DNA from: Deinococcus betulae
GTDB taxonomy: Bacteria > Deinococcota > Deinococci > Deinococcales > Deinococcaceae
Assembly: GCF_020166395.1 (NCBI RefSeq)
Contig: NZ_JAIQXU010000022.1
Location: forward strand, 1 to 64,000
Reading direction: 5' to 3'
Length of the DNA: 64,000 bases
This document shows, piece by piece, positions 32,409 to 42,626 of the stretch. The position numbers and the translations under genes are program-made. Below the pieces are notes generated by a model that made no database searches, was not told where the DNA came from, and was given only the letters and a program-made list of their open reading frames with translations. Position 1 is the stretch's first letter. Each line of letters starts with the position of its first letter.

Positions 32409-34925
32409 ATGAACGTTATTGGGAAGGTCACGGTGCTGCCTCAGCTGCCCGGCAGCATCGCCCGGCTCTCGGAGCTGGCATATAACCTCTACTGGTCGTG
32501 GACCCCACACGTCCAGGCACTGTACGAGACCCTGGACCCCTCTCTTTGGGAGCGCTTCCAGCGTAATCCGGTGCGGACGCTGCTTGAGGTGCCGCAGGCC
32601 CGCCTTCAGGCAGTGGCCGCCGACCCAGCTTATCTGGCCCGCTACGCGCAGGTCATGAAAGACTTTGACGCCTACATGGGCAAGGCGGACACCTGGGCCA
32701 GCCGGAAGGCGCCGGACCTGAAGCCGGTGGCGTATTTCAGTATGGAATACGGCTTCCATGAGTCGCTGCCCATCTATTCGGGCGGCCTGGGGGTGCTGGC
32801 CGGCGACCACTGCAAGAGTGCCTCGGACCTGGGGCTGCCGTTTACGGCGGTGGGCATGCTGTTTCACCAGGGCTATTTCCGGCAACTGTTTGACAAGGAC
32901 GGCTGGCAGAACGAGGCCTACGACGAACTGGACCTGACCACCCTGCCCATCACGCCCGCCCGCACCGCCGGCGGCGAGGAAGCGCGCGTGCAGGTCCGCA
33001 TTGGCGACCGCGAGGTGCAGGTGCGGGTGTGGAACTTGAACGTGGGCCGCATTCGGGTGCTGCTGCTGGACACCAATGTCCCTGAAAACAGCGAGGACGA
33101 CCGCAAGCTCACGGCCCGCCTGTACGGCGGCAACCAGGAGTTGCGCGTGCAGCAGTACGTGCTGCTGGGCGTGGCCGGCATTCGCGCGCTGCGGGCGCTG
33201 AATATCCCCGGCGAGGTCTACCACATGAACGAGGGCCACGCCGCGCTGCTGGGTCTGGAGCGGATGCGCGAATACGTGGCGCAGGGCCTTGAGTTCCGCA
33301 CGGCGGTGGAGACCGTGGCGGCCAGCACGCTGTTTACCACCCATACGCCCGTTCCGGCCGGCAACGACGCCTTTGGCTACGACCTGATGGACCGTTACCT
33401 GGGCAAGTGGCCGGGCCTCTTGAACACCACCCGCGACGAACTGTACGCGCTCGCCAGGCACGAGCAGCTGTGGGACGGCCACCTCGTCCCCACCTTTTCC
33501 ATGACCGTGTTCGCCCTCAACATGAGCCGCGCGGCCAACGGCGTCTCCGAACTGCACGGGGAAGTCAGCCGCGACATGTGGAAGTTCCTGTACGAGGGCG
33601 CCGAACCCGAGGAAGTGCCCATCGGCCACGTCACCAACGGGGCGCACAATCTCACCTTCACCAGTCAGGCCATGCGCGACCTGCTGTCCACGGTGTTGCC
33701 TGCCGACTGGACCGAGCGCCTGGAAGACGAGGCGATGTGGGCCGCCGTGGAAGGCCTGAGTGACGAGCAGCTGCGCGACGTGCAGCGCGACATGAAGCGC
33801 GAGATGATTGCCTTCGTGCGCGCCCGCGTGCGTGAGCAGAAACTGCGCAACGGGGCCTCGGCCGCCGATGTGGCCGCCACCGGCACCCTGCTGGATGAGA
33901 ACACCGTCACCATCGGGTTTGCGCGCCGCTTTGCCACCTACAAGCGCGCCACGCTGCTGTTCCGCGACCGCGAGCGCCTGAGCCGCATCGTCAACCACCC
34001 CGAGCGCCCGGTGCAGTTTGTGTTTGCGGGCAAGGCCCACCCCGCCGACAACCCCGGCAAGGCGTTCATTCAGGAAATTTACCGCATGAGCCAGGAGCCC
34101 GAATTCCGGGGCAAGATTGTCATTCTGGAAAATTACGACATGAACGTGGCCCGTCACCTCGTGCAGGGCGTGGATATCTGGCTGAACAACCCCCGGCGTC
34201 CACTGGAAGCTTCGGGCACCAGCGGCATGAAGGCCAGTTTTAACGGCAGCCCCAACTTCAGCGTGCTGGACGGCTGGTGGCGCGAAGGCTACGACGGCAC
34301 CAACGGCTGGCCGATTGGCGAGGAGCGCGAATACGCCGACCTGAACGTGCAGGACGACGCCGACGCCTACAGCCTCTACCAGACGCTGGAAACCGAAATC
34401 GCGCCGCGCTATTACGGCACCCCGACCGGTGAGAATTCCTGGGCCGATACGGTGCGCCGCGCCATTCAGACGGTCAGCCCGCGCTTTTCCATGCAGCGTC
34501 AGGTCATTGACTACGTGCAGGGCTACTACCTGCCGATTGGCGAACGCGGCGCCGAACTGGCCGAGAACAGCAGCGCCCGCGCCCGCGAGATTGCGGGCTG
34601 GAAAGGCTGGGTGCGCCAGCAGTGGAACTACACGACCCTGACGGCCCAGGCCCAGCTGCCCGCCACCACCCAGCCGGGGCAGACGGTGCCTGTCAGCGCG
34701 CAGGTCAATCCGGCCGGCATCAACCTCAACGAGCTGCGCGTAGAGGCAGTGCTGAACCGGGGCGGCCACCTGACCCGCTTTCCCCTGAAGAGCCAGGGCG
34801 ACGGCCGCTTCAGCGCCGATGTGCCGCTGAATGAAAGTGGCCTGTATTCCGTGGGCGTGCGGATGCTGCCGGTTATCGAGGGCCTGAGCAACGACCTCGA
34901 AGCGGGCCTGATGAAGTGGGCCTGA
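32409..34925 (+). CDS. glgP: Alpha-glucan (glycogen) phosphorylase
   Basis: An 838-residue GT35 phosphorylase releasing glucose-1-phosphate from glycogen or maltodextrin. It has the N-terminal DUF3417 of the short actinobacterial/Deinococcus type (LSELAYNLYWSWTPHVQALY), PVAYFSMEYGFHESLPIYSG, the FARRFATYKRATLL segment, and the pyridoxal-phosphate lysine region EASGTSGMKASFNG. TAAGCT at 32394-32399 lies 9 nt before the ATG. With the neighbouring sugar-uptake operon it points to active glucan metabolism. Confidence 0.95.
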   Translation: MNVIGKVTVLPQLPGSIARLSELAYNLYWSWTPHVQALYETLDPSLWERFQRNPVRTLLEVPQARLQAVAADPAYLARYAQVMKDFDAYMGKADTWASRKAPDLKPVAYFSMEYGFHESLPIYSGGLGVLAGDHCKSASDLGLPFTAVGMLFHQGYFRQLFDKDGWQNEAYDELDLTTLPITPARTAGGEEARVQVRIGDREVQVRVWNLNVGRIRVLLLDTNVPENSEDDRKLTARLYGGNQELRVQQYVLLGVAGIRALRALNIPGEVYHMNEGHAALLGLERMREYVAQGLEFRTAVETVAASTLFTTHTPVPAGNDAFGYDLMDRYLGKWPGLLNTTRDELYALARHEQLWDGHLVPTFSMTVFALNMSRAANGVSELHGEVSRDMWKFLYEGAEPEEVPIGHVTNGAHNLTFTSQAMRDLLSTVLPADWTERLEDEAMWAAVEGLSDEQLRDVQRDMKREMIAFVRARVREQKLRNGASAADVAATGTLLDENTVTIGFARRFATYKRATLLFRDRERLSRIVNHPERPVQFVFAGKAHPADNPGKAFIQEIYRMSQEPEFRGKIVILENYDMNVARHLVQGVDIWLNNPRRPLEASGTSGMKASFNGSPNFSVLDGWWREGYDGTNGWPIGEEREYADLNVQDDADAYSLYQTLETEIAPRYYGTPTGENSWADTVRRAIQTVSPRFSMQRQVIDYVQGYYLPIGERGAELAENSSARAREIAGWKGWVRQQWNYTTLTAQAQLPATTQPGQTVPVSAQVNPAGINLNELRVEAVLNRGGHLTRFPLKSQGDGRFSADVPLNESGLYSVGVRMLPVIEGLSNDLEAGLMKWA

Positions 34926-34937
34926 GCTAAAGCCGCT

Positions 34938-34972
34938 TGAGGGCCGCCCGGCACTGTGCTGGGCGGCCCTCG
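34938..34972 (+). terminator. Hairpin after glgP
   Basis: GAGGGCCGCCC (34939-34949) pairs with GGGCGGCCCTC (34961-34971), 13 bp past the stop. The T run is short, so it may act as a mRNA-stabilising hairpin rather than a strong terminator. Confidence 0.6.
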
Positions 34973-35107
34973 TCATGGGGCTATGACGAAAGGAAGACAG
35001 AGGAGGGTCATCAGGTGAGGCCTCAGGGCCGGGCTTGTCAGCGGCCCTCGGCGTCAGTCAGCTCTGCCTGGCCTCTTGCTACGGCTCTTTGCTGAGTTCA
35101 CACAGGT

Positions 35108-35141
35108 CAGCGCCGCCCAGTGATTCCCCTGGGCGGCGCTG
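35108..35141 (-). terminator. Hairpin after mglA
   Basis: CAGCGCCGCCCAG and its perfect complement, 13 bp, with an 8-nt loop, just past the mglA stop on the minus strand. No T run follows. Confidence 0.6.
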
Positions 35142-35153
35142 CTCTCTGTACCT

Positions 35154-35744
35154 TTACTTGTTCTGAGACAGGCGTTCCAGCACCAGGCGGCTGACCGTCT
35201 TCAGGGTTTCAAAGACGCCCACACCTTTGTCGGACATGGCCTCAAACAGTTGCAGTTCCTGCTTGGGGTCAATGACCGCGCGGATCATGGCGGTGGGCAG
35301 GGCGTCGGGCAGGTCGCGCTTGTTGATTTGCAGCACGATGGGCACGTCGCGCACGTCAATGCCGTGTTCCTGCAGGTTTTCGCGCAGGTTGCGCATGCTT
35401 TCGGCGTTGGCGCGCAGGCGGTTGGGCGCACTGTCAGCCACGAACACGATGCCGTCCACGCCGCGCAAAATCAGCTTGCGGCTGGCGTTGTAAAACACCT
35501 GGCCGGGCACGGTGTACAGGTGAAAGCGGGTCTTGAAGCCCTGTACGCTGCCGAGGTCCAGCGGCAGAAAGTCGAAGAACAGGGTGCGCTCGTCCTCGGT
35601 GGCCAGAGACACCATCTCGCCGCGCAGGTGGCCGGGGACCTTGGAAAAGACGTGTTTGAGGTTGGTGGTCTTGCCACTCATACCGGGGCCGTAATACACA
35701 ATCTTGCAGTTGATTTCACGCGCAGCGAAGTTGATGGTACTCAT
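35154..35744 (-). CDS. mglA: MglA-type small GTPase
   Basis: A 196-residue Ras-like GTPase of the MglA polarity family. P-loop [12 protein letters not shown] (residues 18-29), switch 2 [16 protein letters not shown]4 QINKRDL. In Myxococcus MglA sets cell polarity for motility; the Thermus/Deinococcus homologues are structurally characterised, but their role in these non-gliding cells is less clear. AGGAGG precedes the ATG. It follows the MglB gene after a 30-bp gap, the usual pairing of GTPase and activator. Confidence 0.95.
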   Translation of the reverse strand: MSTINFAAREINCKIVYYGPGMSGKTTNLKHVFSKVPGHLRGEMVSLATEDERTLFFDFLPLDLGSVQGFKTRFHLYTVPGQVFYNASRKLILRGVDGIVFVADSAPNRLRANAESMRNLRENLQEHGIDVRDVPIVLQINKRDLPDALPTAMIRAVIDPKQELQLFEAMSDKGVGVFETLKTVSRLVLERLSQNK

Positions 35745-35774
35745 GGAAGTCCTCCTGGGGCGGGGAAGAAGGGG

Positions 35775-36260
<486 letters not shown>

Positions 36261-36497
36261 ATGCCCGCCAGTGTAAGTGCGCTTTTCATACAAGAGCCTG
36301 ACTGAAGGTGAGGCGTGTACCGAATGCGGCTGTCACCTCTGTTGTGGCGGCGCGGCCGCCCGGCGGATGAGGCTGAGCGCTGCCGCACTCTGGTGGCCAG
36401 TGGGCGTGGTGAAGCGGGAAAAAGCCCTGCTGCTCAGGAGCCCGAAGCTGACGAAGCGCTCACCCGCCGCGCCGAGCGCCGCATTACACTCGCCCGC

Positions 36498-38342
36498 GTG
36501 ACATGGCACAGGCGCAGGGTGGGGACTAGAAGGCTTTCTCTGGCTCTGCTTGGGGCGCTGCTGACGGGGCTGGCCGGGGCGCGCCCGGTGGCGATTGGTG
36601 GGCTGGTGCAGAGCAGCGCCGTGGACACCCGCGTCTTTGTAGGCGGCGAGGCGCTGCCCGTGTGGACCCTGCCGCGCCTGGGGGTGGCGGTGCGCAACGA
36701 CCCGCAGGACGTGCGCCTGCAACTGGGCACGCGGGAACTGCGCTACAGCCCGGCCGCCGGCTGGCGCGCCATTGGCCTGCCGCTGCCCACGCGCTTGCCC
36801 TTGCCCGAATTGGCTGGTGGCAGCCTGTATGTGCCGCTGGCGGCGCTGACCGCGCTGGGCGTGCCGGTGCTGGCCGATACGCCCTCGCTGCTGGATTTTG
36901 CCGCGCCGGTCAGTGTGCCCCTGGAGACCCTGCCGCCCTCGCCTGTTGCTGTCGCCCCGGCGCCCACGCCTTCGCCTGCCCCTGTGCCGGGGCCAACGCC
37001 AGGGCCGACCCCACCGGCGCCGACCCTGCCCAGCGCCACCCTCACCACCCTGCGCGTCAGCCGCACCCTGCACCGCACCGTGGAGGTGCAGCGGGTCGTG
37101 GTGGAACTGAGCGGCCCGGTTGCGCACACTGTGACCCGCGAGGCACACGGCCTGGTGGTGGGTCTGCCGGGTGTGACCGCCGCCCCCAGCACCCAGACCC
37201 TGGAATCGGGAGATACGCTCAGTGTCCTGAGCAGCCCCCAGGGCACCACGGTTCGGCTGGGCACCGGCGGCGGCCGCAGCGAGATTTTCACGCTGGACAA
37301 CCCCCCCCGCGTCGTGATTGACACCACCACCTACACCGACAGCCGCGTGCCGCCCCCCGTGAATCCCGACACGCTGCCCGAGGGCGTGACCTACCGGGCG
37401 GTGGGCAAGCTGCACCTCCTGAGTTTTGACCCGGCGCGCTATCAGCCGCGCGTGGTGAGCGCCCCGGCTGGCAAGGCCAGCGGCGTGGCCGACCTGGTGC
37501 GTTCGGTGGGCGGCGTGGCGGGTGTGAACGGCGGGTACTTTGACCCGGCCAGCAACCTGCCGGTGGATCTGGTGGCGGTGGGCGGCCTGATGACTGCCGG
37601 CAGCCTGGAAAAACGCGCCACCCTGGGGTTTACGGCGCAGGGCGAGGCGCTCTTTGGCTATCCCAAGCCCCGCTACGTCCTCAGTGGCCCCGAGTTCAGT
37701 GTGACGGTGAACAGCATTCGTAGTCGGCCGGACGGGACGCTGCTGACCGCCTTTGTAGGCGACGGAACGACGCGGGTGGGGGCCGACCTGCTGACCACAG
37801 TGTTTGTCGCTCCAGGCGCCGGCAGTGTGGGCCGAGCCCTGACTGGCGTGGTCGTGCCGCCGGAAGGCACGCTGGCCTTTACCTTTGACCCGGCCCGCTT
37901 TCCGCAGCTGCCGCGCACCGCCGGGGCTCCTCTGACGGTCGGCCTGAACTGGCGCGCCGACGACGCCCCCTGGGAGACCGCCCTGGACGCCCTGAGCGCC
38001 GGGCCACTGCTGGTGCAGGGCGGGCGCGTGGTCATTAATGCGCAGCGCGAGGGTTTTAACACAGCGGCCAACATCTGGCGCCCCACCCGGCAGGTGGCGC
38101 TGGGGACTCTGGGGGCTCAGCCCACCATCGCCTACTTTGAACACGGCACCCCCGAAGCCTTCGCCGCCGCGCTGGCCGCAGCGGGCGTGCGCGACGCGGT
38201 GCGGCTCGACAGCGGCAGCAGCGCCACGGCTTACCTGACCGGCGGGTATGCCAGCCTGGGCGGCTACCTCAACACGGTCTGGAGCCGCACGGTGCCCAAC
38301 GCGGTCGTGTTTGTGCCGCGCGCCCCTAATGCCCGTAAGTAG
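36498..38342 (+). CDS. Secreted phosphodiester glycosidase (NAGPA) family protein
   Basis: A 614-residue exported protein. After a signal peptide (about residues 10-30, [16 protein letters not shown]) it has a copper-amine-oxidase-like/AMIN-type region, a Pro-rich linker (about 150-180), a second AMIN-like beta domain, and a C-terminal NAGPA domain ([34 protein letters not shown]). The family cleaves GlcNAc-phosphodiester bonds in eukaryotes; in bacteria it is usually linked to cell-wall or exopolysaccharide processing. GTG at 36498 is 7 nt after TACACT, so leaderless; the longer upstream frame is not signal-like. Confidence 0.85.
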   Translation: MTWHRRRVGTRRLSLALLGALLTGLAGARPVAIGGLVQSSAVDTRVFVGGEALPVWTLPRLGVAVRNDPQDVRLQLGTRELRYSPAAGWRAIGLPLPTRLPLPELAGGSLYVPLAALTALGVPVLADTPSLLDFAAPVSVPLETLPPSPVAVAPAPTPSPAPVPGPTPGPTPPAPTLPSATLTTLRVSRTLHRTVEVQRVVVELSGPVAHTVTREAHGLVVGLPGVTAAPSTQTLESGDTLSVLSSPQGTTVRLGTGGGRSEIFTLDNPPRVVIDTTTYTDSRVPPPVNPDTLPEGVTYRAVGKLHLLSFDPARYQPRVVSAPAGKASGVADLVRSVGGVAGVNGGYFDPASNLPVDLVAVGGLMTAGSLEKRATLGFTAQGEALFGYPKPRYVLSGPEFSVTVNSIRSRPDGTLLTAFVGDGTTRVGADLLTTVFVAPGAGSVGRALTGVVVPPEGTLAFTFDPARFPQLPRTAGAPLTVGLNWRADDAPWETALDALSAGPLLVQGGRVVINAQREGFNTAANIWRPTRQVALGTLGAQPTIAYFEHGTPEAFAAALAAAGVRDAVRLDSGSSATAYLTGGYASLGGYLNTVWSRTVPNAVVFVPRAPNARK

Positions 38343-38395
38343 GCCCAGTTGAGCGACGGCCTGTTAAGTCCACCTAGCTGGAGGGCTTCACAGCC

Positions 38396-38420
38396 GGAAC
38401 CCGCATTCGGTTCCTTCTTT
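38396..38420 (+). terminator. Weak terminator after the glycosidase gene
   Basis: GGAACC-CGCATTC-GGTTCC followed by TTCTTT. A second small palindrome (GAACCG/CGGTTC) follows at 38430-38451. Confidence 0.5.
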
Positions 38421-38464
38421 GTATCCCTGAACCGTTTTGACCAGCGGTTCCGGCAGAGTCGGTC

Positions 38465-39007
38465 TTACGCAGGCGTGCTTAGCCGTTCCATCAAGCGCAG
38501 GTAGGCCTGGGCGGTCACCTGCACATCACCGTAACTGCGGTGGCGCCCACCTGGGGCAAAATTCAGGCCCAGCCGGTCGGCCACTGCATTCAGGTTGTGG
38601 GCGCGCTCCTTCGGGAAGGCGCGGCGCGAGAGCTGCACGGTGCAGTGTTCAGCCGCAGGCTGCCAGGTCAGCCCCTGCCGCCGGGCATTGACCCGCATAA
38701 ATGAACCATCAAAGCCAATGTTGTGCGCCACCACCGGCCAGCCGTTCACGAACTCCAGAAACTCAGGCAGGACTTCGGCAATGGCCGGGGCGCGGCGCAC
38801 CATCTCGTTGCTGATGCCGTGGACCTGCTCGGCGCGCCAGGGAATCAGCAGGGCCTGGCCCCCTTCGCTTGTGGGCCGCACCAGGGTCTCGTACTTTTGC
38901 GATTCGTCCACCTGGCCGTCCACAATGCGCACGGCGCCAATTTCCACAATGCCGTCCCGTTCGGGCGACAGGCCGGTGGTTTCCAGGTCGAACACGACGA
39001 CGTTCAC
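38465..39007 (-). CDS. DEDDh 3'-5' exonuclease (DnaQ-like)
   Basis: A 180-residue exonuclease domain. The catalytic acids are visible: D7 and E9 in FDLETTG, the Asp in [10 protein letters not shown], and the His/Asp pair in [10 protein letters not shown]. It resembles DNA polymerase III epsilon-type proofreaders but is a single domain, so it could be a general 3'-5' exonuclease. GTG at 39007 lies 7 nt after TACCCT (minus strand, 39020-39015), which marks the start; the frame is open upstream but unrelated in composition. Confidence 0.88.
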   Translation of the reverse strand: MNVVVFDLETTGLSPERDGIVEIGAVRIVDGQVDESQKYETLVRPTSEGGQALLIPWRAEQVHGISNEMVRRAPAIAEVLPEFLEFVNGWPVVAHNIGFDGSFMRVNARRQGLTWQPAAEHCTVQLSRRAFPKERAHNLNAVADRLGLNFAPGGRHRSYGDVQVTAQAYLRLMERLSTPA

Positions 39008-39020
39008 GCCCCGCAGGGTA

Positions 39021-39370
39021 GCGCATGGGCGAAGCAGCGGCGCTCCCGAGTGGCTAACGGGCCGTTTGGAACCTCTGTGAGAGGGGGCTCTGCCTTCTTG
39101 AGGTTGGACAGGCGGAATCCATGACTCAACGCCGGGTCGGCATCTCTTGAGAATGTTGTTGAGCTGCATTGGTCTCACGTCCTTTGCGGCCGACGTCTGC
39201 AGAGATCAGCAGGGGAAAGGCGTCTGGATGTAAAGAGATTTTGCCCGCTGTCGATCAGTGCGCGAAAAGTGGCTTGACGCTGCCTGAGGGAGTGAGGACA
39301 CTTTTCAATGCCCTCAGGGGTTGGCTCTCACGGCGCCTAAGCCAGCGCCGTTCTGTGATCCACTCGCGCT
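39021..39370. other. 350-bp region with no supported gene
   Basis: Between the exonuclease promoter and the end of the next minus-strand gene. No credible frame or RNA was found. A short stretch near 39112 (CGGAATCC) recalls a MITE end but no partner end is present. Confidence 0.45.
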
Positions 39371-40291
39371 CTAGCGCACCAGCAGCGGCTCGTAGGCGGT
39401 TTTGACTGCGCCATTGGCAAACGTCAGCTTGGCAATGGTGTTCAGGCTGGTCACCTGCCGCCCTGGGACGCTCTTGACCGCCAGGCTGATGTTGGCGGTC
39501 ACCGTGCGGCCCTGCTGGGTCACGCGGGGGTCCAGGGCGCCAGGGGTGCGGCCTGGCAGCCACAGTTCCTTCTCTGGCAGCAGTTTTTTCACATATTGAC
39601 CGTTTTGAACATACTCGATCTCGTACTGAAATTCGGCGCGCACCACGGCGCTCTGTGCGCCCTTGGTCTCAATCACCAGATCGCAGCGGGCGGCCTGGCC
39701 TGACTGGAGGTAGGTGTTGACTCCGACCGCCGACTTGCATGAGCGGAAGGACCAGACGTTCAGTTTGGTGGGACCGCCGGTCAGGGTGACGGCGCTGGGC
39801 GCAGTGCGGGTCAGGTAGTTGCGGTCGGCCTCAATAACAAATCGCGTGTAGGCCGGGTCCCAGTCGCAGTAGATGCGCGCGGTACGTTCGTCGGGGCTGG
39901 TGGCCAGCACGCGGTAGTTGCTGCCGTCCAGGGCGTAACAGGGGTCCAGGCGGCCCGTGTTGGACACAAAGCCCATCGCCATCTGCTGCACGGCGGCAAA
40001 GGTGCTGCGGTCCAGGTCGGCGTTCACGTCCTCATTGGCGCTGTGGAGGCTCACGGCCGTGATACGGCTGCCGGGTTCGCTGGATTCCCGCTCAACCTCC
40101 AGCAGCTGCGAGCCGGCTACCCGCAGGCGGTAGGTCCAGGTGCGGCCCCACTGCTCATCCAGTTCGCAGCGATACTGCTGGCAAAAGGCGCTGGTCGAGA
40201 CGGCGCCGCTGGTGCCCAGCAGACCGGCAGCGCTGGCTGGCGTGGCCAGCAGGAAGGCAGCAGTCAAGGCCGTGTGGCGCAGAGGATTCAT
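39371..40291 (-). CDS. Secreted protein of unknown function
   Basis: A 306-residue exported protein with a signal peptide (residues 1-21, ending ATPASA) and six cysteines in the mature part (FCQQYRCEL, DPCYAL, IYCDWD, RSCKSA, RCDLV), compatible with disulfides. The C-terminal ~100 residues look like a beta domain (TVTANISLAVKSVPGRQVTS). I recognise no family. TACTCT (minus strand, 40303-40298) stands 6 nt before the ATG, giving a leaderless start. Confidence 0.75.
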   Translation of the reverse strand: MNPLRHTALTAAFLLATPASAAGLLGTSGAVSTSAFCQQYRCELDEQWGRTWTYRLRVAGSQLLEVERESSEPGSRITAVSLHSANEDVNADLDRSTFAAVQQMAMGFVSNTGRLDPCYALDGSNYRVLATSPDERTARIYCDWDPAYTRFVIEADRNYLTRTAPSAVTLTGGPTKLNVWSFRSCKSAVGVNTYLQSGQAARCDLVIETKGAQSAVVRAEFQYEIEYVQNGQYVKKLLPEKELWLPGRTPGALDPRVTQQGRTVTANISLAVKSVPGRQVTSLNTIAKLTFANGAVKTAYEPLLVR

Positions 40292-40303
40292 GATTCAAGA
40301 GTA

Positions 40304-40653
40304 CGGGTCAGGGCTCTAGCTTGCATGCCAGATTGACCAGGCGTCACCTTGGGCTGGCCTTGAGCTTGCAGGTGGTGTGCAGGAGAGACAGAGGTTTTTA
40401 AGCTTCTGTTTGAGTTACCAGTCTGAACAGAGACGGCAGGACCCAGAGTCTTTGAAAGCCACAGGCCCACAGGCTCTGAAGCAAGTGGACTTTCCGGTCC
40501 ATTCCGCCAGGCGAGTCGCCGCGTCCAGACAGCTGTTCGGTGTGAAGTGGTCACTGCCCTTTCCCCACTAATAGGGCAGAGGTCCACCGTCAGACCTGGC
40601 CGGGTGTCCGTTCAGCGGGCTTCTGCACCTTTCTTTGTGCCAAGTCCCGGTGC
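40304..40653. other. 350-bp region with no supported gene
   Basis: Upstream of the secreted-protein gene and downstream of the gluconokinase gene, both on the minus strand. I see no frame, hairpin or repeat worth calling. Confidence 0.45.
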
Positions 40654-41142
40654 TCAGTGCAGATTGAAAGCCGTCATCACGTGGGCGGCCAGGTCGCCTG
40701 GACTGTCCTGCAGGCTGACGTGCAGGGTCAAGACATCCAGTTCGCTGGGATCGGGCGTTTCCAGCGCCTCCAGTTGTGACGGCAGCAGGCTGGGGCCAGC
40801 AAAGTGATCCGGGCGGTGGTTCAGACGCTCTCTGACCAGCGCAGCCGGCACGTCCAGATACACAAAGCGGGTGCCGGGCAGGCGCAGGATGTCACGGTAG
40901 CGCCGCTTGAGGGCCGAGCAGGCCAGGATGACTTCCGGGCGTTCGCCCAACGCGCGGCGCAGCGCCAGCAGCCAGGGGCGGCGGTCATCGTCGGACATGG
41001 GGGTGCCGGTGGCCATCTGGGCGCGCGCCTGCGCCGAGTGGTAGTCGTCGGCGTCCAGAAAGGGCCAGTGCAGCTGCGCTGCCAGCGTCCGGCCCAGCTC
41101 GGTCTTGCCGCTGCCAATCACCCCCATGACCACCACGCGCAT
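40654..41142 (-). CDS. gntK: Gluconokinase
   Basis: A 162-residue GntK-family kinase phosphorylating gluconate to 6-phosphogluconate for the pentose-phosphate pathway. P-loop MGVIGSGKTELGRTLA (usually GVSGSGKST), substrate/LID features FLDADDYHSAQARAQMATGTPMSDDDRRPWL, ACSALKRRYRDILR, and HFAGPSLLPSQLEALE. The typical length is matched from MRVVVMG at 41142. CACACT, a variant -10, stands 6 nt before the ATG. It lies just downstream of the UV endonuclease gene. Confidence 0.92.
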   Translation of the reverse strand: MRVVVMGVIGSGKTELGRTLAAQLHWPFLDADDYHSAQARAQMATGTPMSDDDRRPWLLALRRALGERPEVILACSALKRRYRDILRLPGTRFVYLDVPAALVRERLNHRPDHFAGPSLLPSQLEALETPDPSELDVLTLHVSLQDSPGDLAAHVMTAFNLH

Positions 41143-41178
41143 GGGTCCAGTGTGCAGTGCGCCCGGCCTCACCGGGCT

Positions 41179-42086
<908 letters not shown>

Positions 42087-42090
<4 letters not shown>

Positions 42091-42275
42091 GGCGTCTGCC
42101 CTGCGGCGGGCGCGGCTCGGCCTGCTTTGCGGCAGCGGTCCGAGCAGTAGCGCACCTGCTCCCAGTCGCGTTCCCACTTTTTGCGCCAGGTAAACGGCAG
42201 GCCGCACGCCGCGCAGAGTTTGGTGGGGCGCTGACTGGGTGGCCGGCCTTTGCCGAATGAAGCTTGAGCAGACAT
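42087..42275 (-). CDS. DUF2256 zinc-ribbon-like small protein
   Basis: A 62-residue protein with the DUF2256 pattern: [19 protein letters not shown] and [11 protein letters not shown], four cysteines for a metal site. The function is unknown, but DUF2256 genes elsewhere are often next to photolyase/cryptochrome genes. Here it overlaps the UV endonuclease start by 4 bp, which strengthens a link to UV-damage repair. ATG at 42275 is chosen; upstream in-frame Met codons exist at 42287 and 42290. Confidence 0.85.
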
Positions 42276-42468
42276 CCGCTGCATCATGCGCCGGAGCCGA
42301 GGCGGTGCGACAGGGGCGCCGCTTGGCGCTTTCTTGCGGGTTGGGCGAGGAGGACGAGCGGCGCTAATGGACACCCCTTTCTGAAAACGCATTCATACGG
42401 CTGGAAATCAGAATGGCCCATACCAAAGGGAGGACGACCGGTTTCTAGAAAAGGCTCGCTCACCTGGC

Positions 42469-42497
42469 TTGACAGCGTTTTCAAGAGCCTTTACGCT
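42469..42497 (+). promoter_or_regulatory. Sigma-70 promoter of the GH16 gene
   Basis: -35 TTGACA (42469-42474), exactly 17 bp, -10 TACGCT (42492-42497). Start of transcription near 42504, leaving a leader of about 120 nt before the ATG at 42627. Confidence 0.8.
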
Positions 42498-42626
42498 CAG
42501 GGTAAGCAGCTCTTTTTTTTGCCCCACCTGACCGCAGGAGGCCACCTTCCGTCTGACGCCCATGTGTGCGCCCAGGCGGCACAGTCGGATTTGCCCTGCC
42601 GTTCCTCAGGCTGCCCGGAGGCTTTC

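Noticed and set aside
32358..34976. 872-codon minus-strand frame opposite glgP
   Set aside because: Antisense shadow of a clear phosphorylase gene, with no start signal.
39100..39125. Possible MITE end (CGGAATCC..)
   Set aside because: Only about 8 bp match and no second end at the expected distance.
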